NCBI RefSeq assembly: GCF_016862115.1
Contig: NZ_BOMI01000010.1
Span: 1-64,000 of the forward strand
Source of the DNA: Paractinoplanes deccanensis
GTDB taxonomy: Bacteria; Actinomycetota; Actinomycetes; Mycobacteriales; Micromonosporaceae
DNA: 64,000 bases
Reading direction: 5' to 3'
The notes under the pieces are model-generated. The model saw only the letters and a list, made by a program, of their open reading frames with translations, ran no database searches and was not told where the DNA came from. Of the stretch, positions 1 to 11,069 are shown piece after piece. A program made the position numbers and the translations under genes. Positions within the stretch are counted from its first letter, which is position 1; each line of letters starts with the position of its first letter.

Positions 1-69
1 ACGCCATCCCCCGCCGCGCAACCCCCACAGGGCGGCCCCAGCCGACCACCCCGATATCCACAACCACAG

Positions 70-78
70 TTATCCACA
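70..78 (+). other. DnaA-box-like 9-mer
   Basis: The sequence TTATCCACA matches the DnaA box consensus exactly. A second near match (ATATCCACA) starts at about position 53. The rest of the first 173 bp holds no gene that I can see, only a GC-rich palindrome around 124-141 (CCAGG ... CCTGG around a GGGGGCCCCC core) that could terminate the dapB transcript. Two 9-mers alone do not make an origin, so a functional role is unproven. Confidence 0.25.
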
Positions 79-173
79 GCCCACCAGCACGATCTTGCGA
101 CGGCGCAGGACAATGACGCTGTCCAGGCGGGGGCCCCCTGGGGAGGGCGGGCGCTGTGTGGGGTGAGAGCCGA

Positions 174-1915
<1,742 letters not shown>

Positions 1916-1917
1916 GG

Positions 1918-3249
1918 TTAGCGAGCGGTGAACTCGGCCTCGTCGAACGGTCCCACGACGGCCAGCGACATCGGCTGGGCCAGCAGGTCCGCCGCGATCG
2001 CGTTGACCTCGTCGGCGGTGACCGCGTCGACCCGGCCGAGCAGCTCGTCGACGGACATCAGGTCGCCGTGGAGCAGCTCGGACTTGGCCAGCCGGCTCAT
2101 CCGCGAGCCGGTGTCCTCGAGGCCGAGCACGTACGCGCCCTTGACCATGCCCTTGCCGCGGGCGATCTCCTCGGCGTTGACGCCGTCGGCGGAGACGCGC
2201 TCGAGCTCGGCGCGGATCAGGTCGAGCACCTCCTCGACCTTGCCGGGCGCGCAGCCGGCGTAGACGCCGAAGAGCCCGGCGTCGGCGTACTGGCTCGCGT
2301 ACGAGTAGACCGAGTAGGCGAGGCCGCGCTTCTCCCGGATCTCCTGGAAGAGCCGGCTCGACATGCCGCCGCCGAGGACGTTGTTGAGCACGCCCAGGGC
2401 GAAGCGGCGGTCGTCGCGCCGGCCGATGCCCACCCCGCCGAGCACGACGTGGGCCTGCTCGGTGTCGCGGTTGCGGACGACCGTGTGGGCACGCTGGGTG
2501 GGGACCCGCTTGGAGCCGGTACGGGGACCGGCGGGCTCGGCCGGCGACGTGTCCAGCGCCGTGCCGGCGAGGGCCTTACGGACCAGCCGTACGACTGTCG
2601 CGTGGTCGAGGTTGCCCGCCGCCGCGATGACGATGTGCGGGGCCGTGTAGCGCCGCTTGTAGAAGCTGTTGATCTGGGCCCGGGTCATCGGGGTGATCGA
2701 CTCCTCGGTCCCCGAGATGAGGCGGCCCAGCGGGTGGTCGCCGAAGATCGCCTCGGTGAAGATGTCGTGCACCTCGTCACCGGGCTCGTCCTCGTGCATG
2801 GCGATCTCTTCGAGGATGACGCCGCGCTCGGTCTCCACGTCCGCCGGCGCGATGATCGAGTCGGCGACCGCGTCGCACATCACGTCCACCGCGAGCGCCA
2901 GGTCGGCGTCGAGCACCCGTGCGTAGTAGCACGTGTACTCCTTCGTGGTGAAGGCGTTGGTCTCGCCGCCGACGGCCTCGATCTCGGCCGAGATCTGCAG
3001 CGCCGTGCGCTTGTGGGTGCCCTTGAAGAGCAGGTGCTCCAGGAAGTGGGAGGCGCCGGACATCGCCGGGGTCTCGTCACGCGAACCGATGCCGACCCAG
3101 ATGCCGAGCGAGGCGCTGCGGGTGGTGGAGATGGCCTCGGTGACGATGCGCAGACCACTGGGCAGCACGGTGCGCTTCACGCCGTCCTGCAGGGTCTTGG
3201 TAGAAACGCGGGCCGGCCTTCCGGCCGACCCGCGGGATGTCGCTGTCAC
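1918..3249 (-). CDS. M16 family zinc peptidase (insulinase/MPP-like)
   Basis: A 443-residue inverzincin-type peptidase. The inverted zinc motif HFLEH (His68, Glu71, His72) is intact, and a downstream stretch with EEIAMHEDEPGDEVHD supplies the distal metal-ligand region. The length fits single-unit bacterial PqqL/YmxG-like processing peptidases, which usually sit next to pnp, as here. The start is GTG at 3247-3249, 6 bp after the pnp stop, so it is almost certainly cotranscribed with pnp. The substrate is unknown. No signal peptide is visible, so it is probably cytoplasmic. Confidence 0.93.
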   Translation of the reverse strand: MTATSRGSAGRPARVSTKTLQDGVKRTVLPSGLRIVTEAISTTRSASLGIWVGIGSRDETPAMSGASHFLEHLLFKGTHKRTALQISAEIEAVGGETNAFTTKEYTCYYARVLDADLALAVDVMCDAVADSIIAPADVETERGVILEEIAMHEDEPGDEVHDIFTEAIFGDHPLGRLISGTEESITPMTRAQINSFYKRRYTAPHIVIAAAGNLDHATVVRLVRKALAGTALDTSPAEPAGPRTGSKRVPTQRAHTVVRNRDTEQAHVVLGGVGIGRRDDRRFALGVLNNVLGGGMSSRLFQEIREKRGLAYSVYSYASQYADAGLFGVYAGCAPGKVEEVLDLIRAELERVSADGVNAEEIARGKGMVKGAYVLGLEDTGSRMSRLAKSELLHGDLMSVDELLGRVDAVTADEVNAIAADLLAQPMSLAVVGPFDEAEFTAR

Positions 3250-3255
3250 TGCTGG

Positions 3256-5616
3256 TTACTCGCGGCGCTCGCCACGGTCACCGCCGCGCTCGCCGCGGTC
3301 GCCACCGGAGCGCTGCCGGCGACGGCGGGGCTCGCCACCGCCCTCGCCACGCTCGCGCGGCTCACGCGCCGGACGGCCCTCGCCCGACCCGGAGGCGGCG
3401 GGAGCGGCCGCGGGGGCCTCCTCGCCCTCGGGGCGGACCTTGTCGAGGTAGATCTTGCCGCGCTGGTCGATGTCCGCGATCGAGACCTCGACCTTGTCGC
3501 CGACGTTGAGGAAGTCCTCGACCTTCTCGACCCGCTTGCCGTCGCCCACCTTGGAGATGTGCAGCAGGCCGTCGCGGCCGGGCAGCAGCGAGATGAACGC
3601 GCCGAACGCGGCCGTCTTGACCACGGTGCCGAGGAACTTGTCGCCGACCTTCGGCAGCGTCGGGTTGGCGATCGCGTTGATCCGCTCGACGGCGGCCTCG
3701 GCCGACGGGCCGTTTGTCGCGCCGACGTAGATCGTGCCGTCGTCCTCGATGGAGATGTCGGCGCCGGTCTCGTCCTGGATCGCGTTGATCGTCTGGCCCT
3801 TGGGGCCGATGACCATGCCGATCTTGTCGACCGGGATCTTGACCGAGGTGACCCGCGGAGCGTACTCCGACATCTCGGCCGGCGCGTTGATGGCGGCGGC
3901 CATGACCTCGAGGATCGTGGCGCGGGCGTCGTGCGCCTGCTGGAGGGCACCGGCCAGCACGTCCGACGGGATGCCGTCGAGCTTGGTGTCCAGCTGCAGG
4001 GCGGTGACGAACTCGCTGGTGCCGGCGACCTTGAAGTCCATGTCGCCGAACGCGTCCTCGGCGCCGAGGATGTCGGTCAGCGCGACGTACTGCGTCTTGC
4101 CGTCGACCTCGTCGGAGATGAGGCCCATCGCGATGCCGGCGACCGGCGCCTTCAGCGGCACGCCGGCGCTGAGCAGCGACAGCGTCGAGGCGCAGACCGA
4201 GCCCATCGAGGTCGAGCCGTTCGAGCCCAGCGCCTCGGAGACCTGGCGGATCGCGTACGGGAACTCCTCGCGCGTCGGCAGCACGGGCACGAGCGCCCGC
4301 TCGGCCAGCGCGCCGTGGCCGATCTCGCGGCGCTTCGGCGAGCCCACCCGGCCGGTCTCACCGGTCGAGTAGGGCGGGAAGTTGTAGTTGTGCATGTAGC
4401 GCTTGGACTTCTCGGGCGCCAGGGTGTCGAGCGCCTGCTCCATGCGCAGCATGTTGAGGGTGCTGACGCCGAGGATCTGCGTCTCGCCACGCTCGAACAG
4501 CGCCGAGCCGTGCACCCGCGGCAGCACGCCGACCTGGGCGCTCAGCGGGCGGATGTCGCGCGGGCCGCGGCCGTCGATGCGAACCTGCTCGCGCAGCACG
4601 CGCTGACGGACCTCGCTCTTGGTGACCGAGCGGAAGGCCGCGCTGATCTCCTTCTCGCGGCCCTCGAAGCGCTCGTCGAGAAGCTCGTGCGCCTTGGCCT
4701 TGACCAGGTCGAGAGCCTCCTCGCGCTCCTGCTTGGCAGCGATCTTGAGCGCCTCGGCGGTCTCCTCGCGGACGGCCTCGGCCACGGCCTGGAAGACGTC
4801 GTCCTGGTAGTCGAGGAAGACCGGGAACTCGACGGCCGGCTTCGCGGCGACCTCGGCGAGCTCGCTCTGGGCGCGGCACAGCTCGCGGATGGCGGGCTTG
4901 GCGGCCTCGAGACCGCTCGCCACGACCTCCTCGGTGGGGGCGGTGGCGCCGGCCGCGATCAGCTTGACCGCGTTCGGGGTGGCCTCGGCCTCGACCATCA
5001 TGATCGCGACATCGGCGCTGTCGCCGTCTCCGACGACTCGTCCCGCGACGACCATGTCGAAGGTGGCCCGCTCGAGCTCCTCGATGGTCGGGAACGCGAC
5101 CCACTGGCCGTCGATGTGCGCGACGCGGGTCGAGCCGATCGGGCCGCTGAACGGCAGGCCGGAGAGCTTGGTCGACATGGAGGCGCCGTTCATGGCGACC
5201 ACGTCGTAGGGGTGGGCGGGGTCGAGCGCGAGGACGGTCTCGACGACCTGGACCTCGTTGCGCAGGCCCTTGGTGAATGACGGGCGCAGCGGCCGGTCGA
5301 TCAGGCGGCAGGTGAGGATCGCGTCCTCGCTGGGGCGGCCCTCGCGGCGGAAGAACGAGCCGGGGATGCGGCCGGCCGCGTACATCCGCTCCTCGACGTC
5401 GACGGTCAGCGGGAAGAAGTCGAAGTGCTCCTTCGGCGCCTTGCTCGCGGTGGTCGCGGAGAGAACGGTGGTGTCGCCCAGCTGGACGATGACCGAGCCG
5501 GCGGCCTGCTTGGCCAGGCGGCCGGTGGAGAAAGTCACCTCGCGGGTGCCGAACGACCCGTTGTCGATGACGGCGGTGCGAGATTCGGTGCCGAGAGCGG
5601 TGTTCTGCTCTGTCAT
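3256..5616 (-). CDS. pnp: Polyribonucleotide nucleotidyltransferase (PNPase)
   Basis: This 786-residue protein degrades RNA 3' to 5' by phosphorolysis, and in actinomycetes also makes 3' tails. Two RNase PH-like cores flank an alpha-helical segment. A KH domain ([19 protein letters not shown]) and an S1 domain ([20 protein letters not shown]) follow. The C-terminus is a long Arg/Gly/Glu-rich tail, typical of actinobacterial PNPases. I chose the ATG at 5614-5616 because GAAGGAG lies 11 bp upstream; the open frame extends about 59 codons further but without homology. It follows rpsO after a strong hairpin, the usual rpsO-pnp arrangement, and is followed closely by the M16 peptidase. Confidence 0.97.
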   Translation of the reverse strand: MTEQNTALGTESRTAVIDNGSFGTREVTFSTGRLAKQAAGSVIVQLGDTTVLSATTASKAPKEHFDFFPLTVDVEERMYAAGRIPGSFFRREGRPSEDAILTCRLIDRPLRPSFTKGLRNEVQVVETVLALDPAHPYDVVAMNGASMSTKLSGLPFSGPIGSTRVAHIDGQWVAFPTIEELERATFDMVVAGRVVGDGDSADVAIMMVEAEATPNAVKLIAAGATAPTEEVVASGLEAAKPAIRELCRAQSELAEVAAKPAVEFPVFLDYQDDVFQAVAEAVREETAEALKIAAKQEREEALDLVKAKAHELLDERFEGREKEISAAFRSVTKSEVRQRVLREQVRIDGRGPRDIRPLSAQVGVLPRVHGSALFERGETQILGVSTLNMLRMEQALDTLAPEKSKRYMHNYNFPPYSTGETGRVGSPKRREIGHGALAERALVPVLPTREEFPYAIRQVSEALGSNGSTSMGSVCASTLSLLSAGVPLKAPVAGIAMGLISDEVDGKTQYVALTDILGAEDAFGDMDFKVAGTSEFVTALQLDTKLDGIPSDVLAGALQQAHDARATILEVMAAAINAPAEMSEYAPRVTSVKIPVDKIGMVIGPKGQTINAIQDETGADISIEDDGTIYVGATNGPSAEAAVERINAIANPTLPKVGDKFLGTVVKTAAFGAFISLLPGRDGLLHISKVGDGKRVEKVEDFLNVGDKVEVSIADIDQRGKIYLDKVRPEGEEAPAAAPAASGSGEGRPAREPRERGEGGGEPRRRRQRSGGDRGERGGDRGERRE

Positions 5617-5771
5617 GTGGTGCGGTACTCCTTCGTCGAGGACCCGGCGGTCAACACAGCGCGGTGGGAGGCTGCCGGTCTTCGATCGAAGTGCCCAGGA
5701 CTGGGGCCTGGGAACCACTACCGAGGACCGGTGGCTTGCCTGCGTACCGCGCGGGTCCGTGGGTATTGCTC

Positions 5772-5799
5772 GGGGGAGCGGCCCTGTGGCCACTCCCCC
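5772..5799 (-). terminator. Hairpin between rpsO and pnp
   Basis: A 12-bp stem (5772-5783 with 5788-5799, one G-U wobble) closes on a 4-base loop, starting about 10 bp after the rpsO stop on the minus strand. No U-run follows, as is common in actinomycetes. It probably ends or attenuates the rpsO transcript and leaves a processed leader for pnp. The rest of 5617-5808 shows no gene. Confidence 0.7.
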
Positions 5800-5808
5800 G
5801 GGGTCAGG

Positions 5809-6078
5809 CTATCGGCGCAGGCCGAGGCGCTCGATGAGCGACCGGTAGCGCTGGATGTCCTTCTTCTGAACGTAGTTGAGCAGGCGGCGGCGACGGCCGA
5901 CCAGCAGCAGCAGACCACGACGGCTGTGGTGGTCGTGCTTGTGCACCTTGAGGTGCTCGGTGAGGTCGGCGATCCGCTTGGTCAGCATCGCGACCTGGAC
6001 CTCGGGGGATCCGGTGTCGCCGTCCTGCGCCTTGTACTCGTCGATGATCTTGGTCTTGGTCTCTTGATCGAGCGCCAT
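5809..6078 (-). CDS. rpsO: 30S ribosomal protein S15
   Basis: This is the primary 16S rRNA-binding protein of the central domain of the 30S subunit. The 89-residue length is exactly that of the family, and hallmark segments are visible: [35 protein letters not shown] and RRRRLLNYV. The ATG at 6076-6078 has CGGAGA a few bases upstream. The longer open frame (to 6177) is not supported by length or a ribosome binding site. It lies between ribF and pnp, the usual actinobacterial order, and ends just before a strong hairpin. Confidence 0.98.
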   Translation of the reverse strand: MALDQETKTKIIDEYKAQDGDTGSPEVQVAMLTKRIADLTEHLKVHKHDHHSRRGLLLLVGRRRRLLNYVQKKDIQRYRSLIERLGLRR

Positions 6079-6190
6079 GTTCTCCGAACTTCTGTGTTGC
6101 CGAGTGACTCGGACTCCGCACCCGCGGCGTCGGGCAGGCACGCGGAACCGTTCGCTGGTAGTCCAGCGTCGCGTCAACCCTACCAGGCAG

Positions 6191-7117
6191 TCACCGAAGC
6201 AACACTCGGGTCTCTTCCACGTCCTCCCGGATCTGGGTGATCAAGGGCTCGATGGCGTCGTACGTGCGCTGTTCGCGCAGGTGGGCGACGAAGTCGAGGC
6301 TGACCCGCTCGCCGTAGAGATCACCGTCGAAGTCGAGCACGTACGCCTCGACGCGGCGCTCCCGTCCCTCGAAGGTGGGATTTGTGCCGATTGAGACGCT
6401 GGCGGGCAGGCGCGTGCCGTCGCCCCGCAGGAACCAGGCGGCGTACACCCCGTCGGCCGGAATCGCCGCGTACCGATGAGTCATGAGGTTGGCGGTCGGG
6501 AAGCCGAGCTCGCGCCCGCGCTGATCGCCCCGGACCACAACCCCGGTGACCTGGTGCGGCCGGCCGAGGGCGTCGGCGGCCGCGCGGACATCGCCGGCGT
6601 CGACACAGCTGCGGATGTAGGTCGACGAGAAGACCAGCCCGTCCTCGGAGACGAGCGGAGCGTCCTCGACGGTGTAGCCGAACGACGTGCCGAGCCGGTC
6701 GAGCAGGGCCACGTCACCGGCCGCCTTGTGCCCGAACCGGAAGTTGTCGCCGACCACCACGACCGCCGCGTGCAGCGACTCGACCAGCACGTCATGGACG
6801 AACGCCTCGGGCGACAGCTGCGAGAACGCCTTGGTGAACGGGACCACGCAGAGCGCGTCCACGCCCAGCTCCTCGATCAGCTCGGCCTTGCGCACCGGCT
6901 CGGTCAGCACGGCCGGATGCGACCCGGGCCGCACCACCTCGGCCGGGTGCGGGTCGAAGGTCACCACGACGGACTGGAGCCCGAGATCGCGGGCGCGCTT
7001 CACGGCGTGCCCGATGATCGCCTGGTGGCCGCGGTGCACCCCGTCGAAGACGCCGATCGTGACGACCGACCGGCCCCAGCCACCCGGAACCGACTCGAAG
7101 CCCCGCCACCGCTGCAT
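6191..7117 (-). CDS. ribF: Bifunctional riboflavin kinase / FAD synthetase
   Basis: The protein phosphorylates riboflavin to FMN and then adenylylates it to FAD in the cytoplasm. At 308 residues it has the normal prokaryotic two-domain form. The N-terminal nucleotidyltransferase domain carries [11 protein letters not shown] (about 22-32) and the later STYIR motif. The C-terminal flavokinase domain carries [15 protein letters not shown] and [20 protein letters not shown]. It lies between truB and rpsO, a conserved neighbourhood. Confidence 0.96.
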   Translation of the reverse strand: MQRWRGFESVPGGWGRSVVTIGVFDGVHRGHQAIIGHAVKRARDLGLQSVVVTFDPHPAEVVRPGSHPAVLTEPVRKAELIEELGVDALCVVPFTKAFSQLSPEAFVHDVLVESLHAAVVVVGDNFRFGHKAAGDVALLDRLGTSFGYTVEDAPLVSEDGLVFSSTYIRSCVDAGDVRAAADALGRPHQVTGVVVRGDQRGRELGFPTANLMTHRYAAIPADGVYAAWFLRGDGTRLPASVSIGTNPTFEGRERRVEAYVLDFDGDLYGERVSLDFVAHLREQRTYDAIEPLITQIREDVEETRVLLR

Positions 7118-7199
7118 GTCCGCGCACCCCTTCGGTGTTCGCCCGTTAGCGGTACTCAGCGTATCGGGCTCGGCGCCCCGCCCCGGCCCGGGCGTATCA

Positions 7200-7217
7200 G
7201 GCGTGACGCGTCACGCC
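7200..7217. repeat. Perfect 18-bp palindrome over the truB stop codon
   Basis: The 9-bp arm GGCGTGACG is followed immediately by its exact reverse complement. It covers the truB stop (7211-7213). With no spacer it can form only a strained hairpin, so it may act as a terminator element or a protein site. It may also be chance in GC-rich DNA. Confidence 0.35.
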
Positions 7218-8092
7218 GGAGCCAGGACGATCTCGGCGCGGGCGCGGCCCTCCCGCTCGGAGACGATGGCGAGCACGTCACCGTTCGGGGCGAAGACGGC
7301 GTACGGCCCCGCGATGCCGACCGGGGCGAGCGGGCCGCCGTGGCTGAGCACGCGCGCCTCGTCGGGGGTGGCCTCACGCTGCAGGAACGCCTGCCGGGCG
7401 GCCTCGGACATCGGGAGCGTGACGACGTCGGGCTCCCGCTCGGCGAGTTGGTCGAGGGTGAGCGCCTCGTCGAGCGTCATGCCACCCACGGCGGTGCGCC
7501 GCAGCGCGGTGAGGTGCCCCCCGACGCCGAGCGCCGCACCGAGGTCCCGCGCGATCGACCGGATGTACGTGCCCGAGGAGCAGGTGACCTCCACGTCCAC
7601 GTCGACGAAGTCGCCCACCCGCCGGATGGCCGGCACGTCGAGCCGCGAGATCGTCACCCGCCGCGCCGGCAGCTCGACCTCCTCGCCCTCACGGACCCGC
7701 TTGTACGCGCGCTGGCCGTTGATCTTGATGGCGCTCACCGCGCTGGGCACCTGATCGATCTCGCCCCGCTGCCGGGCCAGCCCGTCCCGGATCGCGTCGT
7801 CGGTCACACCGCCCGCCGGCACGGTCGCCGTGATCTCGCCCTCGGCGTCGTCGGTGATCGTCGACTGCCCGAGCCGAATCGTCGCGGAGTAGCTCTTCTC
7901 CGACCCGATCACGTACGTGAGCAGCCGCGTGGCCCGATTGACCCCGATGATCAGCACGCCGGTCGCCATCGGGTCGAGCGTCCCGCCGTGCCCCACCCGC
8001 CGCGTCTTCGCCAGCCGCCGGATCCGGCTGACCACGTCGTGCGAGGTCATCCCCGCGGGCTTGTCCACCACAATCAGTCCGTCGGCACTCAC
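7211..8092 (-). CDS. truB: tRNA pseudouridine(55) synthase TruB
   Basis: TruB converts U55 to pseudouridine in the T-loop of most tRNAs. The 293-residue sequence opens with GLIVVDKPAGMTSHDVV and contains GHGGTLDPMATG, where Asp40 is the catalytic aspartate. Further motifs include YSATIRLGQST and CSSGTYIRSIARDLG. The C-terminal region resembles the actinobacterial TruB extension. The start is GTG (8090-8092) with no strong ribosome binding site. It precedes ribF on the same strand and is probably cotranscribed with it. Confidence 0.97.
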   Translation of the reverse strand: MSADGLIVVDKPAGMTSHDVVSRIRRLAKTRRVGHGGTLDPMATGVLIIGVNRATRLLTYVIGSEKSYSATIRLGQSTITDDAEGEITATVPAGGVTDDAIRDGLARQRGEIDQVPSAVSAIKINGQRAYKRVREGEEVELPARRVTISRLDVPAIRRVGDFVDVDVEVTCSSGTYIRSIARDLGAALGVGGHLTALRRTAVGGMTLDEALTLDQLAEREPDVVTLPMSEAARQAFLQREATPDEARVLSHGGPLAPVGIAGPYAVFAPNGDVLAIVSEREGRARAEIVLAPA

Positions 8093-8152
8093 CCGACCAC
8101 CTTAGGGTCCGGCCGCGGGCGCTCCGCTCCCAGCCCGTCGCGCGCTCCGCCG

Positions 8153-9487
8153 TCAGCCGGCCTGGGCCGCCTTGAGCTCCGCGCCGACCACTGCCCAGCG
8201 GGCCGAGCGCCAGCGCCACACCGTGCCCGCGAAGCGGATGCCGATCAGCAGGGCGAGGCCGGCCCACACGCCGCCGAGGCCGAGGTCGAGCCAGTAGGCG
8301 ATCCAGATGGCCGGCAGGAAGCCGAGCAGGGTGGCGGCCAGGGTGATGTTGCGGAGGAAGCGGACGTCGCCGGCGCCGATCAGGACGCCGTCGAGGGCGT
8401 AGACGATGCCGGCGAAGGGCATCAGCGCGATGAACCAGGGCCAGACGATCGCGGCCTGGTCGTGCACCGCCGGATCCGAGGTGAACCAGCCGGGGATCAC
8501 GCCCGCGCCGGCCGCCGCCAGGGCGGCGAAGGCCACGCCGGCCAGGGCGCCGGCGATCGTGACGCGCCTGGCGATGTCCTGGGCCGTCTTCGCGTCCTCC
8601 GCGCCCAGGGCCGCGCCGACCAGCGACTGGGCGGCGATCGCCACCGCGTCCAGCGCGAGCGCGCTGAAGAACCACAGCTGCAGCGCGATCTGGTGGGCGC
8701 CGACCGCGGCCACCCCGAAGCGGCTGGCGACCGCCGTGGCCGACAGGAAGCAGACCTGGAAGGAGGCGCCGCGGATCAGCAGGTCCCGGCCGAGCACCAC
8801 CTGCTGGACGATGACCTGCGGGACGGGGCGCAGCGCGCGGGTCTCGCGGACGAGCGCGGCGACGAAGAGGCCGCCGGAGACGGTCTGTGCGGCGACGTTG
8901 GCCACCGCGGAGCCGTTCAGTCCCCAGCCGGCCGGATAGACGAGCAGCGGGCAGAGCACCGCGGAGAGGACGTTCGCGCCGAGGACGTAGAGGAGCGGGC
9001 GCCTCGTGTCCTGGACTCCGCGCATCCAGCCGTTACCGGCGGCGGCGAGCAGCAGGCCGGGGATGCCGAGCGACGCGATCCGCAGCCAGTGGGCGGCGGC
9101 GTCGGCGGTCTCGGGGTCGCCGGCCAGGGCGTGCACGAGCGGGCCGGCGCCGATCTGGGCCAGCAGGACGAGCAGGGCGCCCAGCGCGAGCGCGAGCCAG
9201 GAGGCCTGGACCCCTTCGGCTACCGCGGCGGCACGGTCACCGGCGCCGAACCTGCGGGCGGCGCGGCCGGTGGTCCCGTACGCCATGAGCGCGCCGAACC
9301 AGGCGGCCACCGACATCACGCTGCCGCTGACAGCCACCGCGGCGAGGGGCACGGCGCCGAGGTGTCCCACGACCGCCGTGTCGACCAGCACGTAGAGCGG
9401 CTCCGCCGCGAGCACGACGAGCGCCGGCAGGGCCAGCGCGGCGATCCGTCGCGCCGAGGCGGGAGAGGGCTGGGCAGGCGGGCTCAT
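8153..9487 (-). CDS. MATE family multidrug/Na+ exporter (DinF-like)
   Basis: A 444-residue polytopic inner-membrane protein with about twelve hydrophobic helices in two pseudo-repeats. The N-terminal part, ALPALVVLAAEPLYVLVDTAVVGHLG, is typical of DinF/NorM-like MATE transporters, which expel cationic drugs or metabolites using Na+ or H+ gradients. The length is normal. It ends 60 bp before the truB start on the same strand, and this location between truB and the rbfA-nrnA genes is typical of actinomycetes. The exported substrate cannot be inferred. Confidence 0.92.
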   Translation of the reverse strand: MSPPAQPSPASARRIAALALPALVVLAAEPLYVLVDTAVVGHLGAVPLAAVAVSGSVMSVAAWFGALMAYGTTGRAARRFGAGDRAAAVAEGVQASWLALALGALLVLLAQIGAGPLVHALAGDPETADAAAHWLRIASLGIPGLLLAAAGNGWMRGVQDTRRPLLYVLGANVLSAVLCPLLVYPAGWGLNGSAVANVAAQTVSGGLFVAALVRETRALRPVPQVIVQQVVLGRDLLIRGASFQVCFLSATAVASRFGVAAVGAHQIALQLWFFSALALDAVAIAAQSLVGAALGAEDAKTAQDIARRVTIAGALAGVAFAALAAAGAGVIPGWFTSDPAVHDQAAIVWPWFIALMPFAGIVYALDGVLIGAGDVRFLRNITLAATLLGFLPAIWIAYWLDLGLGGVWAGLALLIGIRFAGTVWRWRSARWAVVGAELKAAQAG

Positions 9488-9538
9488 GGTTTGTCATGAT
9501 GCCCGCCCAGCCGTAAGGAGCGCAAACGGCGCTGGTGC

Positions 9539-9628
9539 TTACTGGCGCGTGTCCATCGACGTCTGCAGGGCGCGGCGCGCGGCCTCGCGGGCTTCGTCGG
9601 TGGCGGGGGGCTTCTGCTTCGCAGCCAT
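9539..9628 (-). CDS. Small 29-residue hypothetical protein
   Basis: A short gene starting at ATG 9626-9628 with a good GGAAGGA site about 9 bp upstream. It encodes a charged, probably helical peptide beginning MAAKQKPPATDEAREAARR and ending SMDTRQ. No domain is recognisable. It lies between the MATE gene and nrnA on the same strand, preceded by its own ~200-bp leader after the nrnA terminator. The reading frame stays open upstream, but only this short form has a ribosome binding site. Function is unknown; its reality rests on the ribosome binding site and its isolated position. Confidence 0.5.
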   Translation of the reverse strand: MAAKQKPPATDEAREAARRALQTSMDTRQ

Positions 9629-9819
9629 GATCGTGGTCCTTCCACGGTGGGTGGAGACGCGGCGCGACGGCGCGCCTGAGGTCGGTCGAGCGGGGCGTCG
9701 CGAGGGCCGGTCCGGGATCGCCGGACGTCTGGCAAGGGCGACGCTGCCCGGGCGGGTGGGCCCGGGTGGCTCGAGGTTCCGCGGCGGGCAGTGGTCACGA
9801 CCGCGCAAAACCAAATCAC

Positions 9820-9849
9820 CGTTCAGGTCCCAAACTATCGTTCAGGTCC
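9820..9849 (-). repeat. Direct repeat pair in the leader of the small gene
   Basis: The 11-mer CGTTCAGGTCC occurs twice, at 9820-9830 and 9839-9849, with a 19-bp period, about 190 bp upstream of the small gene at 9539-9628. Two in-phase copies could be a regulator site or part of a promoter. The remainder of 9629-9880 shows no gene. Confidence 0.35.
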
Positions 9850-9880
9850 GGGAAGTGAGGCGCCGTTCCCATCCAGCGGG

Positions 9881-9920
9881 ACAAACAAAAGGGCCGGCGT
9901 CGCCGAAGCGACACCGGCCC
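9881..9920 (-). terminator. Intrinsic terminator downstream of nrnA
   Basis: Read on the minus strand, a 13-bp stem with one G-U wobble closes on a UUCG tetraloop (9891-9920). It is followed directly by the U-rich tail TTTTGTTTGT (9881-9890). It begins about 15 bp after the nrnA stop. This is the most canonical Rho-independent terminator in the window. Confidence 0.92.
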
Positions 9921-9935
9921 GGGGCCCGGAACTGC

Positions 9936-11069
9936 CTATTGCGTGAGCGCGCCCTCGAGCAGGTCCTTGACCTGCTGGACGACCTCTTCGGGGCTGCCGT
10001 GGCCGGTGAACCCCGCCGCGAGGCGATGACCGCCGCCGCCCAGGGCCACCGCGACCTTGCTGACGTCGACCGCGCCCTTCGAGCGCAGCGACACGGCCCA
10101 CTCCCCCGCCTTCATCTCCTTGACGAGCACCGCCACGTCCGCCTCGGCGACGCTGCGCACGGGGTCGATCAAAGACTCCAGCACGTACGGCTTCTGGGCG
10201 TGCCTTTCCAGGTCGGCCTGGGTCGCCCAGGTCCAGACCAGGCCGCGCCCGCCCGCGGCGCCGGCGTCGAGCCGGGCCCGGCCCAGCACCTCGCCGGAGA
10301 GCTTCATAGCACCGAAGGGACGCGTGTCGAAGATGCGCCGGGAGATCTCGGCGGGGCTGATGCCGGTAGCGATCAGGCGGGCGGCGAGCTCGTGCACCTC
10401 GGGCGTGGTCAGGTCGAACTTGAACGAGCCGGTATCGGTCGACAGCGCCACGTAGAGGCACTCGGCGATCTCGGCGTCGAGCGGCACGCCCAGCCGGGTC
10501 AGCAGGGCCTCGGCGACCACCGAGGTCGCGGCGGCGCGCGGGGCGACCAGGTTGATGCCGCCGAAGCCGGTGTTGGAGGCGTGGTGGTCGAGCACGATCA
10601 CGACCGGCGCGACGGGCAGCAGCTCGACCAGGGCGCCGAGCCGCGACTCCGCGGCCACGTCGAAGATCAGGACCAGGGCCGGCGCGCGGTAGGCCTCGTG
10701 CTCGGGCACGAGCAGGTCGCTGCCGGGCAGGCCCTTGTAGGGCTCGGGGACGTCGAAGTCGCCGGGGAAGGTGGCCCGCAGGCGGGTGAGGCCGAGCCGG
10801 CGCAGCCCGAGCGCGAAGCCGAGCATGCTGCCGAGCGCGTCACCGTCGGGGTTGACGTGGCAGATGAGCTGGACCTCGTCGTCGGGGCCGAGCGCGCGGA
10901 TCGCGTCGACCGCGGCGGCCCACTCGAGGTCGGCCACCCCGCCGATCACGGCCGGGGCGCGGTCGAGACCGTCGGAGACGGGCGCGGCACCGCCGAAGGA
11001 CCACGCGGAGGCCGGCCGGGGCACGCCCCCGGGGGCCATGCCCCCGGGGATGCTGGAAACCGCAGTCAC
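9936..11069 (-). CDS. DHH/DHHA1 phosphoesterase (NrnA-like nanoRNase/pAp phosphatase)
   Basis: A 377-residue DHH-superfamily enzyme. The metal-binding HVNPDGDALGS (about 71-81), an FDVAAE segment, the hallmark LDHHASN and a C-terminal DHHA1 segment GGGGHRLAAGF are all present. Family members hydrolyse 2-5-mer oligoribonucleotides and 3',5'-pAp. The gene sits directly after rbfA, as in many actinobacteria and Firmicutes. The GTG start (11067-11069) overlaps the rbfA stop by four bases, so it is translationally coupled. The first 45 residues are Gly/Pro-rich and not part of the domain, so a later start is possible. Confidence 0.9.
   Translation of the reverse strand: MTAVSSIPGGMAPGGVPRPASAWSFGGAAPVSDGLDRAPAVIGGVADLEWAAAVDAIRALGPDDEVQLICHVNPDGDALGSMLGFALGLRRLGLTRLRATFPGDFDVPEPYKGLPGSDLLVPEHEAYRAPALVLIFDVAAESRLGALVELLPVAPVVIVLDHHASNTGFGGINLVAPRAAATSVVAEALLTRLGVPLDAEIAECLYVALSTDTGSFKFDLTTPEVHELAARLIATGISPAEISRRIFDTRPFGAMKLSGEVLGRARLDAGAAGGRGLVWTWATQADLERHAQKPYVLESLIDPVRSVAEADVAVLVKEMKAGEWAVSLRSKGAVDVSKVAVALGGGGHRLAAGFTGHGSPEEVVQQVKDLLEGALTQ

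Noticed and set aside
53-78. Replication origin suggested by two DnaA-box-like 9-mers
   Set aside because: Only two boxes, no AT-rich unwinding element and no dnaA, dnaN or parAB genes in the neighbourhood.
6476-9499. 1007-codon plus-strand open frame opposite ribF, truB and the MATE gene
   Set aside because: Composition (Arg/Gly/Asp/His-rich) and complete overlap with three recognised genes mark it as a shadow frame.
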